NCBI GenBank assembly: GCA_002082585.1
Contig: CP020563.1
Span: 3,094,001-3,158,000 of the forward strand
Source of the DNA: Kitasatospora albolonga
GTDB lineage: Bacteria > Actinomycetota > Actinomycetes > Streptomycetales > Streptomycetaceae
DNA length: 64,000 nucleotides
Direction: 5' to 3'
Each line of letters starts with the position of its first letter. Within the stretch, counting starts at the first letter, position 1. A model generated the notes under the pieces. The model saw only the letters and a list, made by a program, of their open reading frames with translations. It was not told the DNA's origin and ran no database searches. The translations under genes were made by a program, and so were the position numbers. Below, one piece after another: positions 47,766 to 57,955 of this stretch.

Positions 47766-48926
47766 ATGACCCGTTCGACACTCCCCCGGACCGGCACCGG
47801 CCGCGCGGAACTGCTCTCCCGGGCGGCGAAGGCCACGGACGCGCTCGGCCTGTTCGCCGGGGCTTCGGACCGGCTGCGGCGGCTCGTTCCGTACGACGCG
47901 GCCGTGTGGCGCGTCACCGATCCCGTGACCGGCCTGATGACCGCGCCGATCCGGGCGGAGAACCTGGACGAGGGCGGCTGTGCCGTGTACTGGGAAGCCG
48001 AACTGTTCACCGACAACGTCAACTTGTTCCGCGATCTGGCCCGGGCCCCGGTGCCGGTGGCCGGGTTGCGGCGGGCCACCGGCGATCTGCCCGCCCGCAG
48101 CACGCTCTACGAGTCCTTCATGCGCCCGCGCGGGCTCGGGGACGAACTCCGGGCGGTCCTGCGCGTCGGAGGGCGACCGCAGGGGCACATCAGCCTGTTC
48201 CGGGCCGAGGGGCGGGCGGCCTTCGGCGACGCGGAGGTGGCGCTGATCGCGTCCCTGGTCACGCCGCTCGCCGGGCGGCTGCGGTCGTTCGCGGAGCCCC
48301 CGGCGCCGCCGCCGGACGGCGCGCCCTCAGCGGCCTCCTCCGGCTCTCCGTACGGCCCCGGTCCCGGCCTGCTTCTGTTCGGGCCCGGAGGGGCGCTGCT
48401 GTCGGTCAACGACGACGCCCTGGCCTACCTGGACGCCCTGCCGGAAGGGCCTGCCGTGCCCTCGCCCCAGGGGGTGCGTGTACCGGCGTGGGTGCGGGCG
48501 AGCGCGATGAAGGCCCGGGCGGTCGCCGAGGGCCGGGACCGGGGGCCGGTACGGGCGCGGGTGCGTGACCGGGCGGGCCGCTGGCTGGTCTGCCACGCCT
48601 CCTGCCTGCGCGAGGCGGACGGCGGTCCGGGCGCTTCGGCGGTGGTGATCGAGCCCGCGAAGAGCTCGGAGATCGTTCCGCTCATCGTGGACGCGTACGG
48701 GCTCACCGACCGGGAGACGGAGGTGACCCAGTACATCGCGCGCGGCCTGCCCACCGGGGAGATCGCCGCGCTGCTGCACCTGTCGCCGCACACGGTCCGG
48801 GACCACATCAAGGCGGTCTTCGAGAAGGTCGGCGTCTCCAGCAGGGGCGCGCTGGTGGGCCGGCTGTTCACCGAGTACTACGCGCCCCCGGCCGAGCGGA
48901 ACATCACCCGCGTCCGCCACGACTGA
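47766..48926 (+). CDS. LuxR-family transcriptional regulator with GAF-like N-terminus
   Basis: A 386-residue protein. A C-terminal LuxR helix-turn-helix (about 315-375) shows AYGLTDRETEVTQYIARGLPTGEIAALLHLSPHTVRDHIKAVFEKVGV. The N-terminal 180 residues look like a GAF-type sensor (VPYDAAVWRVTDPVTGLM, then LRAVLRVGGRPQGHISLFRAEG), and a Pro-rich linker separates the middle PAS-like part. It is divergent from the FAD/MFS operon, which it may regulate (inference). Start ATG 47766 near GGGAGAG. Confidence 0.88.
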   Translation: MTRSTLPRTGTGRAELLSRAAKATDALGLFAGASDRLRRLVPYDAAVWRVTDPVTGLMTAPIRAENLDEGGCAVYWEAELFTDNVNLFRDLARAPVPVAGLRRATGDLPARSTLYESFMRPRGLGDELRAVLRVGGRPQGHISLFRAEGRAAFGDAEVALIASLVTPLAGRLRSFAEPPAPPPDGAPSAASSGSPYGPGPGLLLFGPGGALLSVNDDALAYLDALPEGPAVPSPQGVRVPAWVRASAMKARAVAEGRDRGPVRARVRDRAGRWLVCHASCLREADGGPGASAVVIEPAKSSEIVPLIVDAYGLTDRETEVTQYIARGLPTGEIAALLHLSPHTVRDHIKAVFEKVGVSSRGALVGRLFTEYYAPPAERNITRVRHD

Positions 48927-48943
48927 CCACCCGGCCCCGGCCC

Positions 48944-49798
48944 TCAGCCCCAGGGGTCGAAGGGGATTCCGGCGGGCTTGGAGCTGTTGAGGAGGTTGCG
49001 GAAGCGGTTGTCCTTGTCGGTGACCTTGATGGTGGCGGCTCCGAAGTCGGCGTTCATGAGCCGGTCGCGCAGGGCGGTGCTGGGGAAGCCGTTCCAGTCG
49101 ACGATCGGGGGGTAGCGCCAGGTGCCGTAGTGGTTCTCGGGCGGCTCGTCGTTGTTGTTGGCGAGGCGGAAGAAGTGCGTGCTCGCCCCGTCCTTGTGGT
49201 AGACGACCTTGGGGTGCGACCCGTCGAACCGCACCTGGGAGCGCGGGTAGGTCTTGACCGTGCGGTGCTGGGTGGTCGAGACGTAATCCACCTGGTTCGC
49301 CGCCTGGTTGACCCAGGAGACGACATGCTCGAAGTCATGCCGGTGACCGCCGAGACCGCTGCCGTGGACGGCCTGGTCCTTCTCGAAGTAGCTCGCGTAG
49401 ACGATGCCGCACCACCCGTTGTTGCACAGGGAGCGGGCGTACGTCTGGGAGTTGTCCAGGTCCCACTTGTCCCGGCAGCTCCCGTTGATGGCACCGGTCG
49501 TCTTCAGCCCGAGGGCGAGCGTGCCGTCGGGACCGATGGCGGGGGTGGCGTAGCAGCCGTCACGGTCGTAGTCGAAGGCGGGCGAGAAGGACTGCTCGTA
49601 CCCACCGGCGTTCTGGGGCAGGTGCTGCGGCGGGTCGGCGTGGGCGGCGGACGCGGTCCCGAGCACGAGGAGCGCGGCGGCGGCGAGGACGGTGGCGGTA
49701 CGGGTGGCCGTGCGGCGGGCGGGGCGGATTGAGGCGGCGGCGGGCGCCGCCTCCGATGACTCTTCCGGCTCTTCGGGCAGGGGCGGGTTCTTCGGCAC
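48944..49798 (-). CDS. secreted NPP1/NLP-like protein (necrosis-inducing family)
   Basis: A 284-residue secreted protein. A charged N-terminus is followed by a signal helix TATVLAAAALLVLGTASAAHA (cleavage about residue 54). The mature part has CYATPAIGPDGTLALGLKTTGAINGSCRDKWDLDNSQ, CNNGWCGIVYASYFEKDQ and the hallmark GHRHDFEHVV, which corresponds to the GHRHDWE motif that binds metal and sphingolipid in NPP1-like proteins. Four or more Cys suggest disulphides. It may act on plants or surfaces; function in Streptomyces is unknown. Start GTG 49798; it converges with the LuxR gene, 17 bases apart. Confidence 0.88.
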   Translation of the reverse strand: MPKNPPLPEEPEESSEAAPAAASIRPARRTATRTATVLAAAALLVLGTASAAHADPPQHLPQNAGGYEQSFSPAFDYDRDGCYATPAIGPDGTLALGLKTTGAINGSCRDKWDLDNSQTYARSLCNNGWCGIVYASYFEKDQAVHGSGLGGHRHDFEHVVSWVNQAANQVDYVSTTQHRTVKTYPRSQVRFDGSHPKVVYHKDGASTHFFRLANNNDEPPENHYGTWRYPPIVDWNGFPSTALRDRLMNADFGAATIKVTDKDNRFRNLLNSSKPAGIPFDPWG

Positions 49799-49980
49799 GG
49801 TCTCGTCTCCTCCTCACGGGACCCGTCCCCGCTCCGGCGCACCCGGGGCGTCCGGAGAGGGGGCGGATCACAGGGATGGCCGGGGCGGCTGCCCGTCCCG
49901 GCGTGTGTCACCTACCGCAGTCTGGAGGAAACCCCCGAAGTTTGTCCGTACACGGTCACCAATTTTCCCTGGCATCGGAG

Positions 49981-50024
49981 CGGCGTCGGGGCGGCGTCGG
50001 GGCGGCGTCGGGGCGGCGTCGGGG
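49981..50024. repeat. four tandem copies of an 11-bp unit
   Basis: CGGCGTCGGGG is repeated four times without a mismatch from 49981, in the 292-base gap between the NPP1 gene and the ALF-repeat gene. No promoter or gene was seen there otherwise. Such GC-rich tandem repeats arise by slippage. Confidence 0.9.
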
Positions 50025-50090
50025 CGACAACGCGACGGCGACAGCAGGGCCCCGGCCGGGCCGGAGGCCGAGGAACCGGAGGCCAGGTAC

Positions 50091-50699
50091 CTAGCGGCCG
50101 TCCACCTCGTACTGACCGGTCTCCACGAAGTAGCGCCGGTCCGCGTCCGTTCCTTCGAGCGCCTGGACTGCCGCCGCGCGCAGGGCGGGGCTGATGTCGG
50201 GCTTGGCCAGGAGCGTGAAGATGGCTACGCGGTCGTCCACGGCCTGGGCGGCCCAGCGGCCCGTCTCCAGGAAGTGGCGCCGGTCCGCGTCCGTCCCGTC
50301 GAGCGCCTTCCCGGCCGCCTCCTTCACCGTCCTGCCCGTCTTGGGGTCGGCCAGGATCGTGAGGATGGCGACACGGTCGTCCTCGGCCTGCGCGACCCAG
50401 CGACCGGTCTTCAGGAAGTCGAGCAGGTGCTGGACCGTTCCGCCTTCGAGCGCCTTCACGGCCTCCTGGCGGACGGCCCGGCCCGTGCTCTCGGCCTCCA
50501 GGATGCGGAAGACCTCGATCCGGAGTTCGTGCTCATCCATGTCGTCGTACGGGGAGTCCGCCGCCACGCCCGCGGACTGCGTCGTTGCGACGGTAACCGG
50601 TGAAGGCGCCGCAGAGGCGGCGGAGGCCGGGCCGGACAGGAGCAGTACCGGGGCCAGGGCGCCTGCGGTCACGGCCAGCGCCACTCGGGTCGATCTCAC
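50091..50699 (-). CDS. secreted ALF-repeat protein
   Basis: A 202-residue secreted protein. The signal peptide is MRSTRVALAVTAGALAPVLLLSGPASAASA. The mature part contains three ALF-type repeats (short helical pairs, for example IEVFRILEAESTGRAVRQEAVKALEGGT, then DRVAILTILADPKTGRTVKEAAGKALDGTDADRRHFLETG and its copy). ALF repeats are common in Streptomyces secreted proteins; their function is not known. GTG 50699 is chosen because AAGGTAGG is seven bases upstream; the frame extends to 50768 without a good site. Confidence 0.82.
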   Translation of the reverse strand: MRSTRVALAVTAGALAPVLLLSGPASAASAAPSPVTVATTQSAGVAADSPYDDMDEHELRIEVFRILEAESTGRAVRQEAVKALEGGTVQHLLDFLKTGRWVAQAEDDRVAILTILADPKTGRTVKEAAGKALDGTDADRRHFLETGRWAAQAVDDRVAIFTLLAKPDISPALRAAAVQALEGTDADRRYFVETGQYEVDGR

Positions 50700-50916
50700 G
50701 TGGGAACCTACCTTGCTGTGAGGAATGGTCGGGTGGGTGCTGCACCGGCGGAACGGCTTACGGGCCACGGGATACCAGTTCCCCTTGCGCGTAAGGCGTT
50801 TGCCGGTGCGATCATCCTGTCAACCGGGGGCGCACCGCTTCATTGCCTGCATCAGGCAGTCTTCAGTGGCGGCTGACTGCCGGTCCGCCCCCGACCCCGC
50901 TCCCCCGCCCCGCCCC

Positions 50917-53511
50917 TCAGCTGGGCAACACCGGCAGCAGTTCCGGAAGTTGGCCGTCCGAGGCCGTCGCCGTCGCGATGCGTTCGGCCGGGACCTCGCC
51001 GTACAGGGTCGTACGGGGGCGGGACGGGCGGCCCGCGAGTTCGGCGATGGCCTGCAGGTCCTGGATGGAGCGGTACGAGCCGTAACTCGAGCCCGCCATC
51101 CGGGAGATGGTCTCCTCCATCAGCGTGCCGCCCAGGTCGTTGGCGCCCGAGCGGAGCATCTCCGCCGCACCCTCCGTCCCCAGCTTCACCCAGCTCGTCT
51201 GGATGTTGGTGATGTGCGGGTGGAGGAGGAGCCTCGCCATCGCCGTCACCGCGCGGTTGTCGCGGTCCGTCGGGCCGGGGCGGGCGATGCCGGCCAGGTA
51301 GACCGGGGCGTTGGTGTGGATGAAGGGGAGGGTGACGAACTCCGTCAAGCCGCCTGTCTCCTGCTGGAGTTGAGCCAGCGTACGGAAGTGGCCCAGCCAG
51401 TGGCGGGGCTGGTCGACATGCCCGTACATCATCGTCGAGGACGAGCGCAGGCCCACCTCGTGCGCCGTTTTGATGACCTCCAGCCAGGTGGCCGTGGGCA
51501 GTTTGCCCTTCGTGAGGACCCAGCGGACCTCGTCGTCCAGGATCTCCGCCGCCGTACCGGGGATCGAGTCGAGTCCCGCTTCCTTGGCGGCCGTCAGCCA
51601 GTCGCGGATCGACATCCCGGTACGGGTCGCGCCGTTGACGACCTCCATGGGCGAGAAGGCGTGGACGTGCATGCCGGGGACGCGCTCCTTCACCGCCCGC
51701 GCGATGTCGAAGTACGCCGTGCCCGGCAGGTCCGGGTGGATGCCACCCTGCATGCAGACCTCGACCGCGCCCACGTCCCACGCCTGCGCCGCCCGGTCCG
51801 CGACCTGGTCCAGGGAGAGCGTGTACGCGTCGGCGTCCGTGCGGCGCTGGGCGAAGGCGCAGAAACGGCAGCCGGTGTAGCAGACGTTGGTGAAGTTGAT
51901 GTTCCGCGTGACGATGTACGTGACGTCGTCGCCGACCACGTCCCGGCGCAGCGCGTCCGCGATCCGGCACAGCTCGTCCAGCGCCGGGCCGTCCGCGTGG
52001 AGCAGGGCGAGGGCCTGGTCGTCGGTGAGCTTCGTCGGGTCGTCGGCCGCCTGGCTCAGCGCCTGGCGTACGTCGGCGTCGATGCGGGACGGGACCATGC
52101 CGGGCGCCGCCGCCTCGCGGAGCGCCTCCCAGTCCCCGTACACCTCGTCGAAGTCGTCACGGCGGTCCCCGGTGCGGCCCTCGGTGTCGATGGTGACGTG
52201 CAGGTCGGTGCGGCCGGAGGAGGTGAAACCCTCGTCCGGCTCCTGCCAGGGCAGACCGACCGGGAGCACGTCCTCGCGGGCGAGGCCCGTCTCCGGGTCG
52301 GCCAGGGCGCGGACGTGCGGGAGGAGGCGCGGGTCGAGCCACGGCTCGCCGCGCTGGATGAACTCCGGGTAGATGGTGAGGCGTTCGCGGAGCTGGAAGC
52401 CCGACTCGGCGGTGCGCGAAGCCAGTTCGTCGATGTGCGGCCAGGGGCGTTCCGGGTTCACATGGTCGGGGGTCAGGGGCGAGACCCCGCCCCAGTCGTC
52501 GATACCCGCACCGATGAGGAGCGCGTACTCGGCGTCCACCAGGTTCGGCGGGGCCTGGATGCGGGCCGAGGGGCCGAGGATGTGCCGGGCCACGGCAATC
52601 GCGGCGGCCAGCTCCTCCAGCTCCGCGTCCGGCATCCCGCGCATCGCCGTGTCCGGCTTGGCCCGGAAGTTCTGCACGATGACTTCCTGGATGCCGTGGT
52701 AGGCGCGAGCCGTCCTGCGCAGCTCGAAGAGGGAGTCGGCGCGCTCCTCGTACGACTCCCCGATCCCGATCAGAATGCCGGTGGTGAAGGGGACGTTGGA
52801 GCGTCCGGCGTCTTCGAGTACGCGCAGCCGTACGGCCGGTTCCTTGTCCGGGGAGCCGTGGTGCGGGCCGCCCGGCTCGGACCAGAGCCGGGTCGCCGTC
52901 GTCTCCAGCATCATCCCCATGGACGGCGCCACCGGCTTCAGCCGCTGGAGGTCGGTCCAGGTCATCACGCCCGGGTTGAGGTGGGGCAGCAGACCCGTCT
53001 CCTCCAGGACCCGGATCGCCATGGCGCGTACGTACGCCAACGTGTCGTCGTATCCCTCCGCCTCCAGCCACTCCCGCGCCTCGGGCCAACGGTCCTCCGG
53101 GCGGTCGCCGAGGGTGAACAGCGCCTCCTTGCACCCCATCGCCGCACCCTCGCGGGCGATCTTCAGCACCTCGTCGGGGGACAGGAACATCCCGTGGCCC
53201 GCCCGTCGGAGCTTGCCGGGGACGGTGACGAAGGTGCAGTAGTGGCACCGGTCACGGCAGAGGCGGGTGAGGGGGATGAAGACCTTGCGCGAGTACGTGA
53301 TCACCCCCGGCCGCCCCGCCGCCTCCAGGCCCGCATTCCGCACCCGGGCTGCGGACGCGGCCAGATCCTTCAGGTCGTCGCCGCGCGCCTGGAGCAGGAC
53401 GGCGGCCTCGGTGACATCGAGGGCGACACCGTCACGGGCACGTTTGAGCGCGCGCCGCATGGCGTTGGAGGTGGGGCGTCCGCTCTGAGGATCGGGCTCG
53501 GGATCGGTCAT
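50917..53511 (-). CDS. fbiC: FO synthase (7,8-didemethyl-8-hydroxy-5-deazariboflavin synthase)
   Basis: An 864-residue bifunctional radical SAM enzyme that makes FO, the chromophore of coenzyme F420, from tyrosine and a pyrimidine-dione. Two radical SAM clusters are visible: [10 protein letters not shown] (CofG half, about residue 93) and [10 protein letters not shown] (CofH half, about 548), each C-x3-C-x2-C, in the order of the actinobacterial FbiC fusion. [15 protein letters not shown] and [11 protein letters not shown] are further family motifs. Start ATG 53511; codons further upstream are not coding-like. F420 supports LLM-type oxidoreductases such as the one at 59770-60615. Confidence 0.95.
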   Translation of the reverse strand: MTDPEPDPQSGRPTSNAMRRALKRARDGVALDVTEAAVLLQARGDDLKDLAASAARVRNAGLEAAGRPGVITYSRKVFIPLTRLCRDRCHYCTFVTVPGKLRRAGHGMFLSPDEVLKIAREGAAMGCKEALFTLGDRPEDRWPEAREWLEAEGYDDTLAYVRAMAIRVLEETGLLPHLNPGVMTWTDLQRLKPVAPSMGMMLETTATRLWSEPGGPHHGSPDKEPAVRLRVLEDAGRSNVPFTTGILIGIGESYEERADSLFELRRTARAYHGIQEVIVQNFRAKPDTAMRGMPDAELEELAAAIAVARHILGPSARIQAPPNLVDAEYALLIGAGIDDWGGVSPLTPDHVNPERPWPHIDELASRTAESGFQLRERLTIYPEFIQRGEPWLDPRLLPHVRALADPETGLAREDVLPVGLPWQEPDEGFTSSGRTDLHVTIDTEGRTGDRRDDFDEVYGDWEALREAAAPGMVPSRIDADVRQALSQAADDPTKLTDDQALALLHADGPALDELCRIADALRRDVVGDDVTYIVTRNINFTNVCYTGCRFCAFAQRRTDADAYTLSLDQVADRAAQAWDVGAVEVCMQGGIHPDLPGTAYFDIARAVKERVPGMHVHAFSPMEVVNGATRTGMSIRDWLTAAKEAGLDSIPGTAAEILDDEVRWVLTKGKLPTATWLEVIKTAHEVGLRSSSTMMYGHVDQPRHWLGHFRTLAQLQQETGGLTEFVTLPFIHTNAPVYLAGIARPGPTDRDNRAVTAMARLLLHPHITNIQTSWVKLGTEGAAEMLRSGANDLGGTLMEETISRMAGSSYGSYRSIQDLQAIAELAGRPSRPRTTLYGEVPAERIATATASDGQLPELLPVLPS

Positions 53512-53678
53512 GGATCGAGCATACGAGCGGCGGTCGCGGGCCGGACCAGGGCCTCGGGGTCGGAGCGGCCGACGCCCCTGGTGGGAGCGGTGAGCGCCGG
53601 GCCTCCTCACTCGTGCGGGGCCGACTCGCCGGACGGTCCGCCCCCGGCGGCGGTCGCGCCCGTAGGGTCGGGACGGTG

Positions 53679-54386
53679 ATGGAAACGATCGTCCTCGACA
53701 TCGGCGAAACACTCGTACGCGACGACCGCCGCTGGGCGTCCTGGGCCGACTGGCTCGGGGTGCCCGCGCACACGCTCAGCGCCCTGGTGGGTGCGGCCGT
53801 CGCCCGGGGCGGTGACGCCACGGACGCGCTGCGGGTCCTGCGGCCCGGCATGGACGTCGACGAGGCGTACTCCGCCCGGGCCGCCGCCGGGCGCGGGGAG
53901 CACCTCGACGAGACGGACCTCTACCCGGACGTGCGGCCGGCGCTCGCGGAGCTGCGGGCGACGGGGATGCGGGTGGTCGTGGCGGGCAACGGGACGGCCC
54001 GGGCCGGGGATTTGCTGCGGGCGCTGGACCTGCCCGCCGATCTGGTGGTGACCTCGGACGAGTGGGGCGTACGGAAGCCCGACCCGGCCTTCTTCGCACG
54101 GGTGGTGGAGGCGGCGGAGGCGGCACCGGAAGCGACGCTGTACGTGGGCGACCACCCGGCGGACGACCTGTTCCCCGCCTCGGCGGCGGGGCTGCGGACG
54201 GCGCACCTGCGGCGCGGACCGTACGGGCACTGGTGGGCGGAGCATCCGGACGTGGTGGAGACGGCGGACTTCCGCGTCGGCGCGTTGACGGAGCTCGCGG
54301 GGGTGGTGGTGAGGGCGGTGGATGTGGCGGAGGACGCCGGGGTGGAGAAGGGGGCGCGGAGGGCGACCCTCAGAGCGGTGCGGTGA
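53679..54386 (+). CDS. HAD-superfamily hydrolase
   Basis: A 235-residue HAD phosphatase. [17 protein letters not shown] gives motif I, although the first nucleophile-type Asp pair reads D-I-G-E rather than D-x-D-x-[16 protein letters not shown] is motif II (usually S/T), [13 protein letters not shown] is motif III with Lys, and [17 protein letters not shown] is motif IV with Asp pairs. It is like small haloacid dehalogenase phosphatases. The second Asp of motif I is replaced by Gly-Glu, so activity may be altered. ATG 53679 (GTG 53676 possible). It is divergent from fbiC (168 bases apart) and converges with the sugar dehydrogenase gene. Confidence 0.85.
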   Translation: METIVLDIGETLVRDDRRWASWADWLGVPAHTLSALVGAAVARGGDATDALRVLRPGMDVDEAYSARAAAGRGEHLDETDLYPDVRPALAELRATGMRVVVAGNGTARAGDLLRALDLPADLVVTSDEWGVRKPDPAFFARVVEAAEAAPEATLYVGDHPADDLFPASAAGLRTAHLRRGPYGHWWAEHPDVVETADFRVGALTELAGVVVRAVDVAEDAGVEKGARRATLRAVR

Positions 54387-54741
54387 GGGCGACGAACAGG
54401 GCCGTGCGGTGAGGGATCAGCCGCTTTCCGTCGGCTGCGGGACTCTCCGGAATCGCGCGGGCCCCCTTCCATGACCGGTGCGGGACTGCTCCGGGGCCGC
54501 TCCGAGACTGCTCCGGTCCGGGGCCGCTGCGGGACTTTCCGGGATCGCGCGGAACCTCTCCAGGACCGCTGCGGAATCGCTCGCTCCCCCTCCGGGCCCG
54601 CCCCGGTTCCGCCCTCCCCCCTCCGCACGGCCCGGAACGCGGAAGCCCGCCCGGCCGACGTGCGACCGGGCGGGCCGGGGTGGGGCGGCGAAGCGGCCCC
54701 GAGTGAGTCGGGGAGGCCCGGAGGGGCCGGAAGTCAGCGCC
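54387..54741. terminator. 355-base convergent gap with hairpin terminator
   Basis: No gene seen. It lies between the HAD gene (+) and the sugar dehydrogenase gene (-), which converge. Degenerate direct repeats of the GCGGGACT-n-TCCGG type fill 54430-54590. The hairpin at 54645-54654/54666-54675 (10 perfect bp, 11-base loop) can terminate both transcripts. Confidence 0.65.
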
Positions 54742-55893
54742 TCACGCCGGGTCGATGCGGGCGATCGTGCCGCCGATCGCGAGCACGTACAGCTCCCCGT
54801 CGCCGTCCTCCACGAACGAGATCACCTCGCCGCCCTCGACGCCGAGGTCGCCCTCGCCCGTCACCTCGCCGTCCTCGATCCGGAGCGTGCGGATCGTGCC
54901 GTCGCAGTAGTCGCTGAACACGTACTGCCCCACCAGGTCCGCGACGGCCCCGCCCCGGTAGACGTACCCGCCCGTCACCGAGCAGCCCAGCCCGCTGCGG
55001 TCGTACTCGTGGACCGGCGGTACGTGGTCCGCGGGCTCCGTGCCGCCCCGGAAGGGGTGGTTGCCCTCCATCGAGGACCAGCCGTAGTTCTCGCCGCCCG
55101 GGCTGTCCGCCGGGGCCCAGTCGATCTCCTCCCACTCGCTCTGGCCGACGTCCCCGATGAGCAGGTCCCCGGTGCCCGCGTCGAAGGAGAACCGCCACGG
55201 GTTGCGCAGCCCGTACGCCCAGATCTCGTCCTTCGCGTTCGCGTCGGCCACGAACGGGTTGTCCGCCGGGACGGCGTAGGGCTCCCCGCCCCTCGGGTCG
55301 ATCCGGAGCAGCTTGCCGAGCAGGGTGCCGAGGTTCTGGCCGTTGCCGTGCGGGTCGCCGCCCGAACCGCCGTCGCCGAACGCGATGTAGAGGTAACCGT
55401 CGGGGCCGAACCTGATGTCACCGCCGTTGTGGTTCGCGTACGGCTGCTCCTGGGTGAGGACCGTACGCCGTGTCTCCGGCCGGAGCTGTCCGTCCCGTAC
55501 CGCGAACTCGTCGATCGTGCTGGTGCCTTCGAGGTCCGTGTACGAGATGTAGAAGTGCGCGAACTCCGGATCGAACGCCACGCCCAGCAGGCCGCGTTCG
55601 CCGTCGATCGTGGTCTCGGCGGAGATGTCGAGGACGGGTTCACCGAGGCCGTCGTCGCCCAATACCCGTACGGTTCCCGCGCGTTCGGCGATCCAGACCG
55701 TGCCGTCCGGTCCGGCCGCGCCCGCCGAGGGGGCCTGCGCCCGGGCAACTTCCGTGAGGACGACCTCGGCCGGGGGTGCGCCGGCCGTGGATACGTCGGC
55801 CGGGAGTTCCTGGGCCGACGCCGTGGTCAGCGTAAGAGATGCTGCGAGAACAAGAGCGCCGATGATCGCCGAGCTTCTGGTGCGAACTTTCAC
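54742..55893 (-). CDS. secreted PQQ-type sugar dehydrogenase (glucose/sorbosone dehydrogenase family)
   Basis: A 383-residue secreted beta-propeller. A signal peptide (MKVRTRSSAIIGALVLAASLTLTTASAQ) precedes repeated blade motifs: GERGLLGVAFDPEFA, NHNGGDIRFGPDGYLYIAFGDGG, NPWRFSFDAGTGDLLIGDVGQSEWEEID and GGYVYRGGAVADLVGQYVFSDYCDGTIR. These are typical of soluble aldose sugar dehydrogenase (Ylii/Asd) members that use PQQ. GTG 55893 follows GGAGG. The gap 55894-56218 upstream holds its promoter and the PBP terminator; no gene seen there. Confidence 0.9.
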   Translation of the reverse strand: MKVRTRSSAIIGALVLAASLTLTTASAQELPADVSTAGAPPAEVVLTEVARAQAPSAGAAGPDGTVWIAERAGTVRVLGDDGLGEPVLDISAETTIDGERGLLGVAFDPEFAHFYISYTDLEGTSTIDEFAVRDGQLRPETRRTVLTQEQPYANHNGGDIRFGPDGYLYIAFGDGGSGGDPHGNGQNLGTLLGKLLRIDPRGGEPYAVPADNPFVADANAKDEIWAYGLRNPWRFSFDAGTGDLLIGDVGQSEWEEIDWAPADSPGGENYGWSSMEGNHPFRGGTEPADHVPPVHEYDRSGLGCSVTGGYVYRGGAVADLVGQYVFSDYCDGTIRTLRIEDGEVTGEGDLGVEGGEVISFVEDGDGELYVLAIGGTIARIDPA

Positions 55894-56124
55894 CGTGGCC
55901 TCCTGGAGGCGGCGAGTGGGGGAGTTCACCCTGGCTGCTCGGGGCAGAGTTCGATGGGGGGCGCCCGCGCCAGTACGCAACCGGGGTGGGGGCGTGTGCC
56001 ACTGGCTACGGATGAGGGTACGAGGACGGGAGCGGCTTGGCCCAGACCAATGCGCGGTCCGATTCCGTGAAGGCCCGGGCCTGTTCCGGTGAAGGGCGGG
56101 GCCGGTTCCGATGAGAGCCCGGTC

Positions 56125-56148
56125 GGCCCCGGCCGTCGAGCCGGGGCC
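56125..56148 (-). terminator. hairpin terminator after the penicillin-binding protein gene
   Basis: GGCCCCGGC (56125-56133) and GCCGGGGCC (56140-56148) pair perfectly around CGTCGA, 70 bases past the PBP stop codon. A GC-rich stem without a T run, as is usual in this genome. Confidence 0.7.
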
Positions 56149-56218
56149 CGCTGTACCCCCGCCACCGGCCCCCGGCGCCCCTCGTCCCCGTCCCCGGCCT
56201 CGGCCCCGGTCGAAACCC

Positions 56219-57703
56219 CTACTCCCCCAGCACCGCCTCCATCACCTTCTTCGCGATCGGGGCGCCGAGGCGGCCACCGGAGATGTCCGAGCGGGAGATG
56301 TCCATGTCCGTCGGGTCGATGAAGACGGCGACGGCGACCGAGCGGCCGTCGTCCTTCTTGCCGTAGCTGACGAACCAGCCGTACGGGACCTGGTCGCGCA
56401 CGTTCACCCCGCGCTGGGCGGTGCCCGTCTTGCCGCCGACCGTCACACCGTTGATCTGGGCGCGCTGCGCGCTGCCCTCCTTCGCGGTGTGCTCCATCAT
56501 CTCCTGGATCTTCTTCGCCGTCTCGGGGGAGACGGCCTGGCTCATCTCGGCCGGTTCGTTCTTCTCCAGCGTGGAGAGGTCCGGGCCGCGCAGCTGGTCC
56601 ACGATGTGCGGCTGCATCAGCTTGCCGTCGTTGGCGAGGGCGGCGGTCACCATCGCCATCTGCATCGGGGTGCTGGTCAGGCTGCCCTGGCCCATGCCGG
56701 TGAGGGCCGTGCCGGGCTTGTCGAGCTTCTCCGGGTAGAGGCTCTTCGTGGCGAGCATGTCGCCGAACTCCTCCGCGTACACGTCCTTGTTGAAGCCGAA
56801 CTTCTCCGCCGTCTCCCGCATCTTGTCCTCGCCCATCTCGGCGGCGACATCGAGGAAGACGTTGTTGCAGGAGTACTGCATGGCGGTCTTCAGCGACGCC
56901 TTGCCGCAGACCGCGTCCCCCGCCTCGCTGCCGACCTTGTTCGTGGAGAGCGGGAGCGGATACGGGGAGACCGCCTTCGTCGGGGCGTCCACGTCCGTGA
57001 TCACCCCGTGCTCCAGCGCCGCCGCGGCCGTGAGGATCTTGAAGGTCGAGCCGGGCGGGAACGTCTCGCGCAGCGCGCGGTTGGCCAGCGGCTTGTTCTT
57101 GTCCTCGAGGAGGGCCTTGAAGCGGTCGCTCTCCTTGAACGAGATCCCGGCGAAGACCTCGGGGTCGTACGAGGGCGTCGAGACCAGGGCCAGCACCCGG
57201 CCCGTACGCGGGTCCAGGGCGACGACCGAGCCCCGGGCGCCCAGGTCGGTCAGTCCCTTGTATCCGGCCTTCTGCGCCTTGGCGTCGATCGTGGTGACCA
57301 CGCTGCCGCCGCGCCGGGGCTGTCCGGTCAGGACGTCCTTGGCGTGGCGGAAGGCGAAGCGGTCGTCCTGGCCGCTGAGGACGCTGTCGTACGTGCGCTC
57401 CAGCAGCGAGGTGCCCTGGGCCTGGGAGGCGTACCCGGTGACGGGTGCGTACATCGGGCCGTCCTTCCAGGTGCGCCGGAAGGTGTAGTCCCTGCTGTCC
57501 GTCTCCTTCGAGCCGGTGATCGCCTTGCCGCCGACGATGATGTCACCGCGCGGGGAGGCGAACCGCTCGAACCGGACCCGGACGTTCCTCTCGTGCTGGG
57601 ACAGCTCCACACGGTCGACCTGCTGAAGCCAGTTCGCCCGCAGCAGCAGCGCGAGCATGAGCAGCCCGCAGAAGATGGCTATATGCCTTAAGGGCCTGTT
57701 CAT
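56219..57703 (-). CDS. penicillin-binding protein, PbpA-type D,D-transpeptidase
   Basis: A 494-residue class B penicillin-binding protein. One N-terminal TM helix (IAIFCGLLMLALLLRANWLQ) is followed by the extracytoplasmic transpeptidase: PPGSTFKILTAAAALEHG holds the catalytic S-x-x-K, YSCNNVFLD the S-x-N and VGGKTGTAQRG the KTG. It cross-links peptidoglycan. Start ATG 57703. The fifth codon is TTA (57689-57691) and the eighth is ATA, both very rare in Streptomyces, so early translation probably depends on bldA tRNA. A paralogue of the normal PbpA may exist elsewhere. It ends before the 56125 hairpin; an IS630-like element lies 166 bases upstream of its start. Confidence 0.92.
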   Translation of the reverse strand: MNRPLRHIAIFCGLLMLALLLRANWLQQVDRVELSQHERNVRVRFERFASPRGDIIVGGKAITGSKETDSRDYTFRRTWKDGPMYAPVTGYASQAQGTSLLERTYDSVLSGQDDRFAFRHAKDVLTGQPRRGGSVVTTIDAKAQKAGYKGLTDLGARGSVVALDPRTGRVLALVSTPSYDPEVFAGISFKESDRFKALLEDKNKPLANRALRETFPPGSTFKILTAAAALEHGVITDVDAPTKAVSPYPLPLSTNKVGSEAGDAVCGKASLKTAMQYSCNNVFLDVAAEMGEDKMRETAEKFGFNKDVYAEEFGDMLATKSLYPEKLDKPGTALTGMGQGSLTSTPMQMAMVTAALANDGKLMQPHIVDQLRGPDLSTLEKNEPAEMSQAVSPETAKKIQEMMEHTAKEGSAQRAQINGVTVGGKTGTAQRGVNVRDQVPYGWFVSYGKKDDGRSVAVAVFIDPTDMDISRSDISGGRLGAPIAKKVMEAVLGE

Positions 57704-57868
57704 CCCACTCCCCACCAGGGCGGGCCCCGGCCCGCACGTACGAAAAAAAGGGCGTGCGGGCGTGCCCGCGTATGCGATCTCCCGGGAGTAAGGATGCCCT
57801 ACCGGGGTCCCCGGTTGCACAGAGCGGTGGGCGGGCCGGGGCCCCGGGCACCCGTAGCACCTGTCGCC

Positions 57869-57898
57869 TAGTGCTCTGACCGGGAAGGTTCGCCGGGT
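57869..57898 (+). repeat. left inverted terminal repeat of the IS630-like element
   Basis: Begins TAGTGCTCTGACCGGGAAGG and matches the right end (59743-59772, reversed) at 29 of 30 bases. The first two bases TA are the target duplication. Confidence 0.9.
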
Positions 57899-57955
57899 TG
57901 GCGATTGGAGCGGTTGGATGGGCGGGTGACGTCCGTTCCGACCGCTGGAGGTGTG

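Noticed and set aside
49981..50024. CRISPR or origin iteron
   Set aside because: Only an 11-bp GC-rich tandem repeat with no spacers; no replication gene is near.
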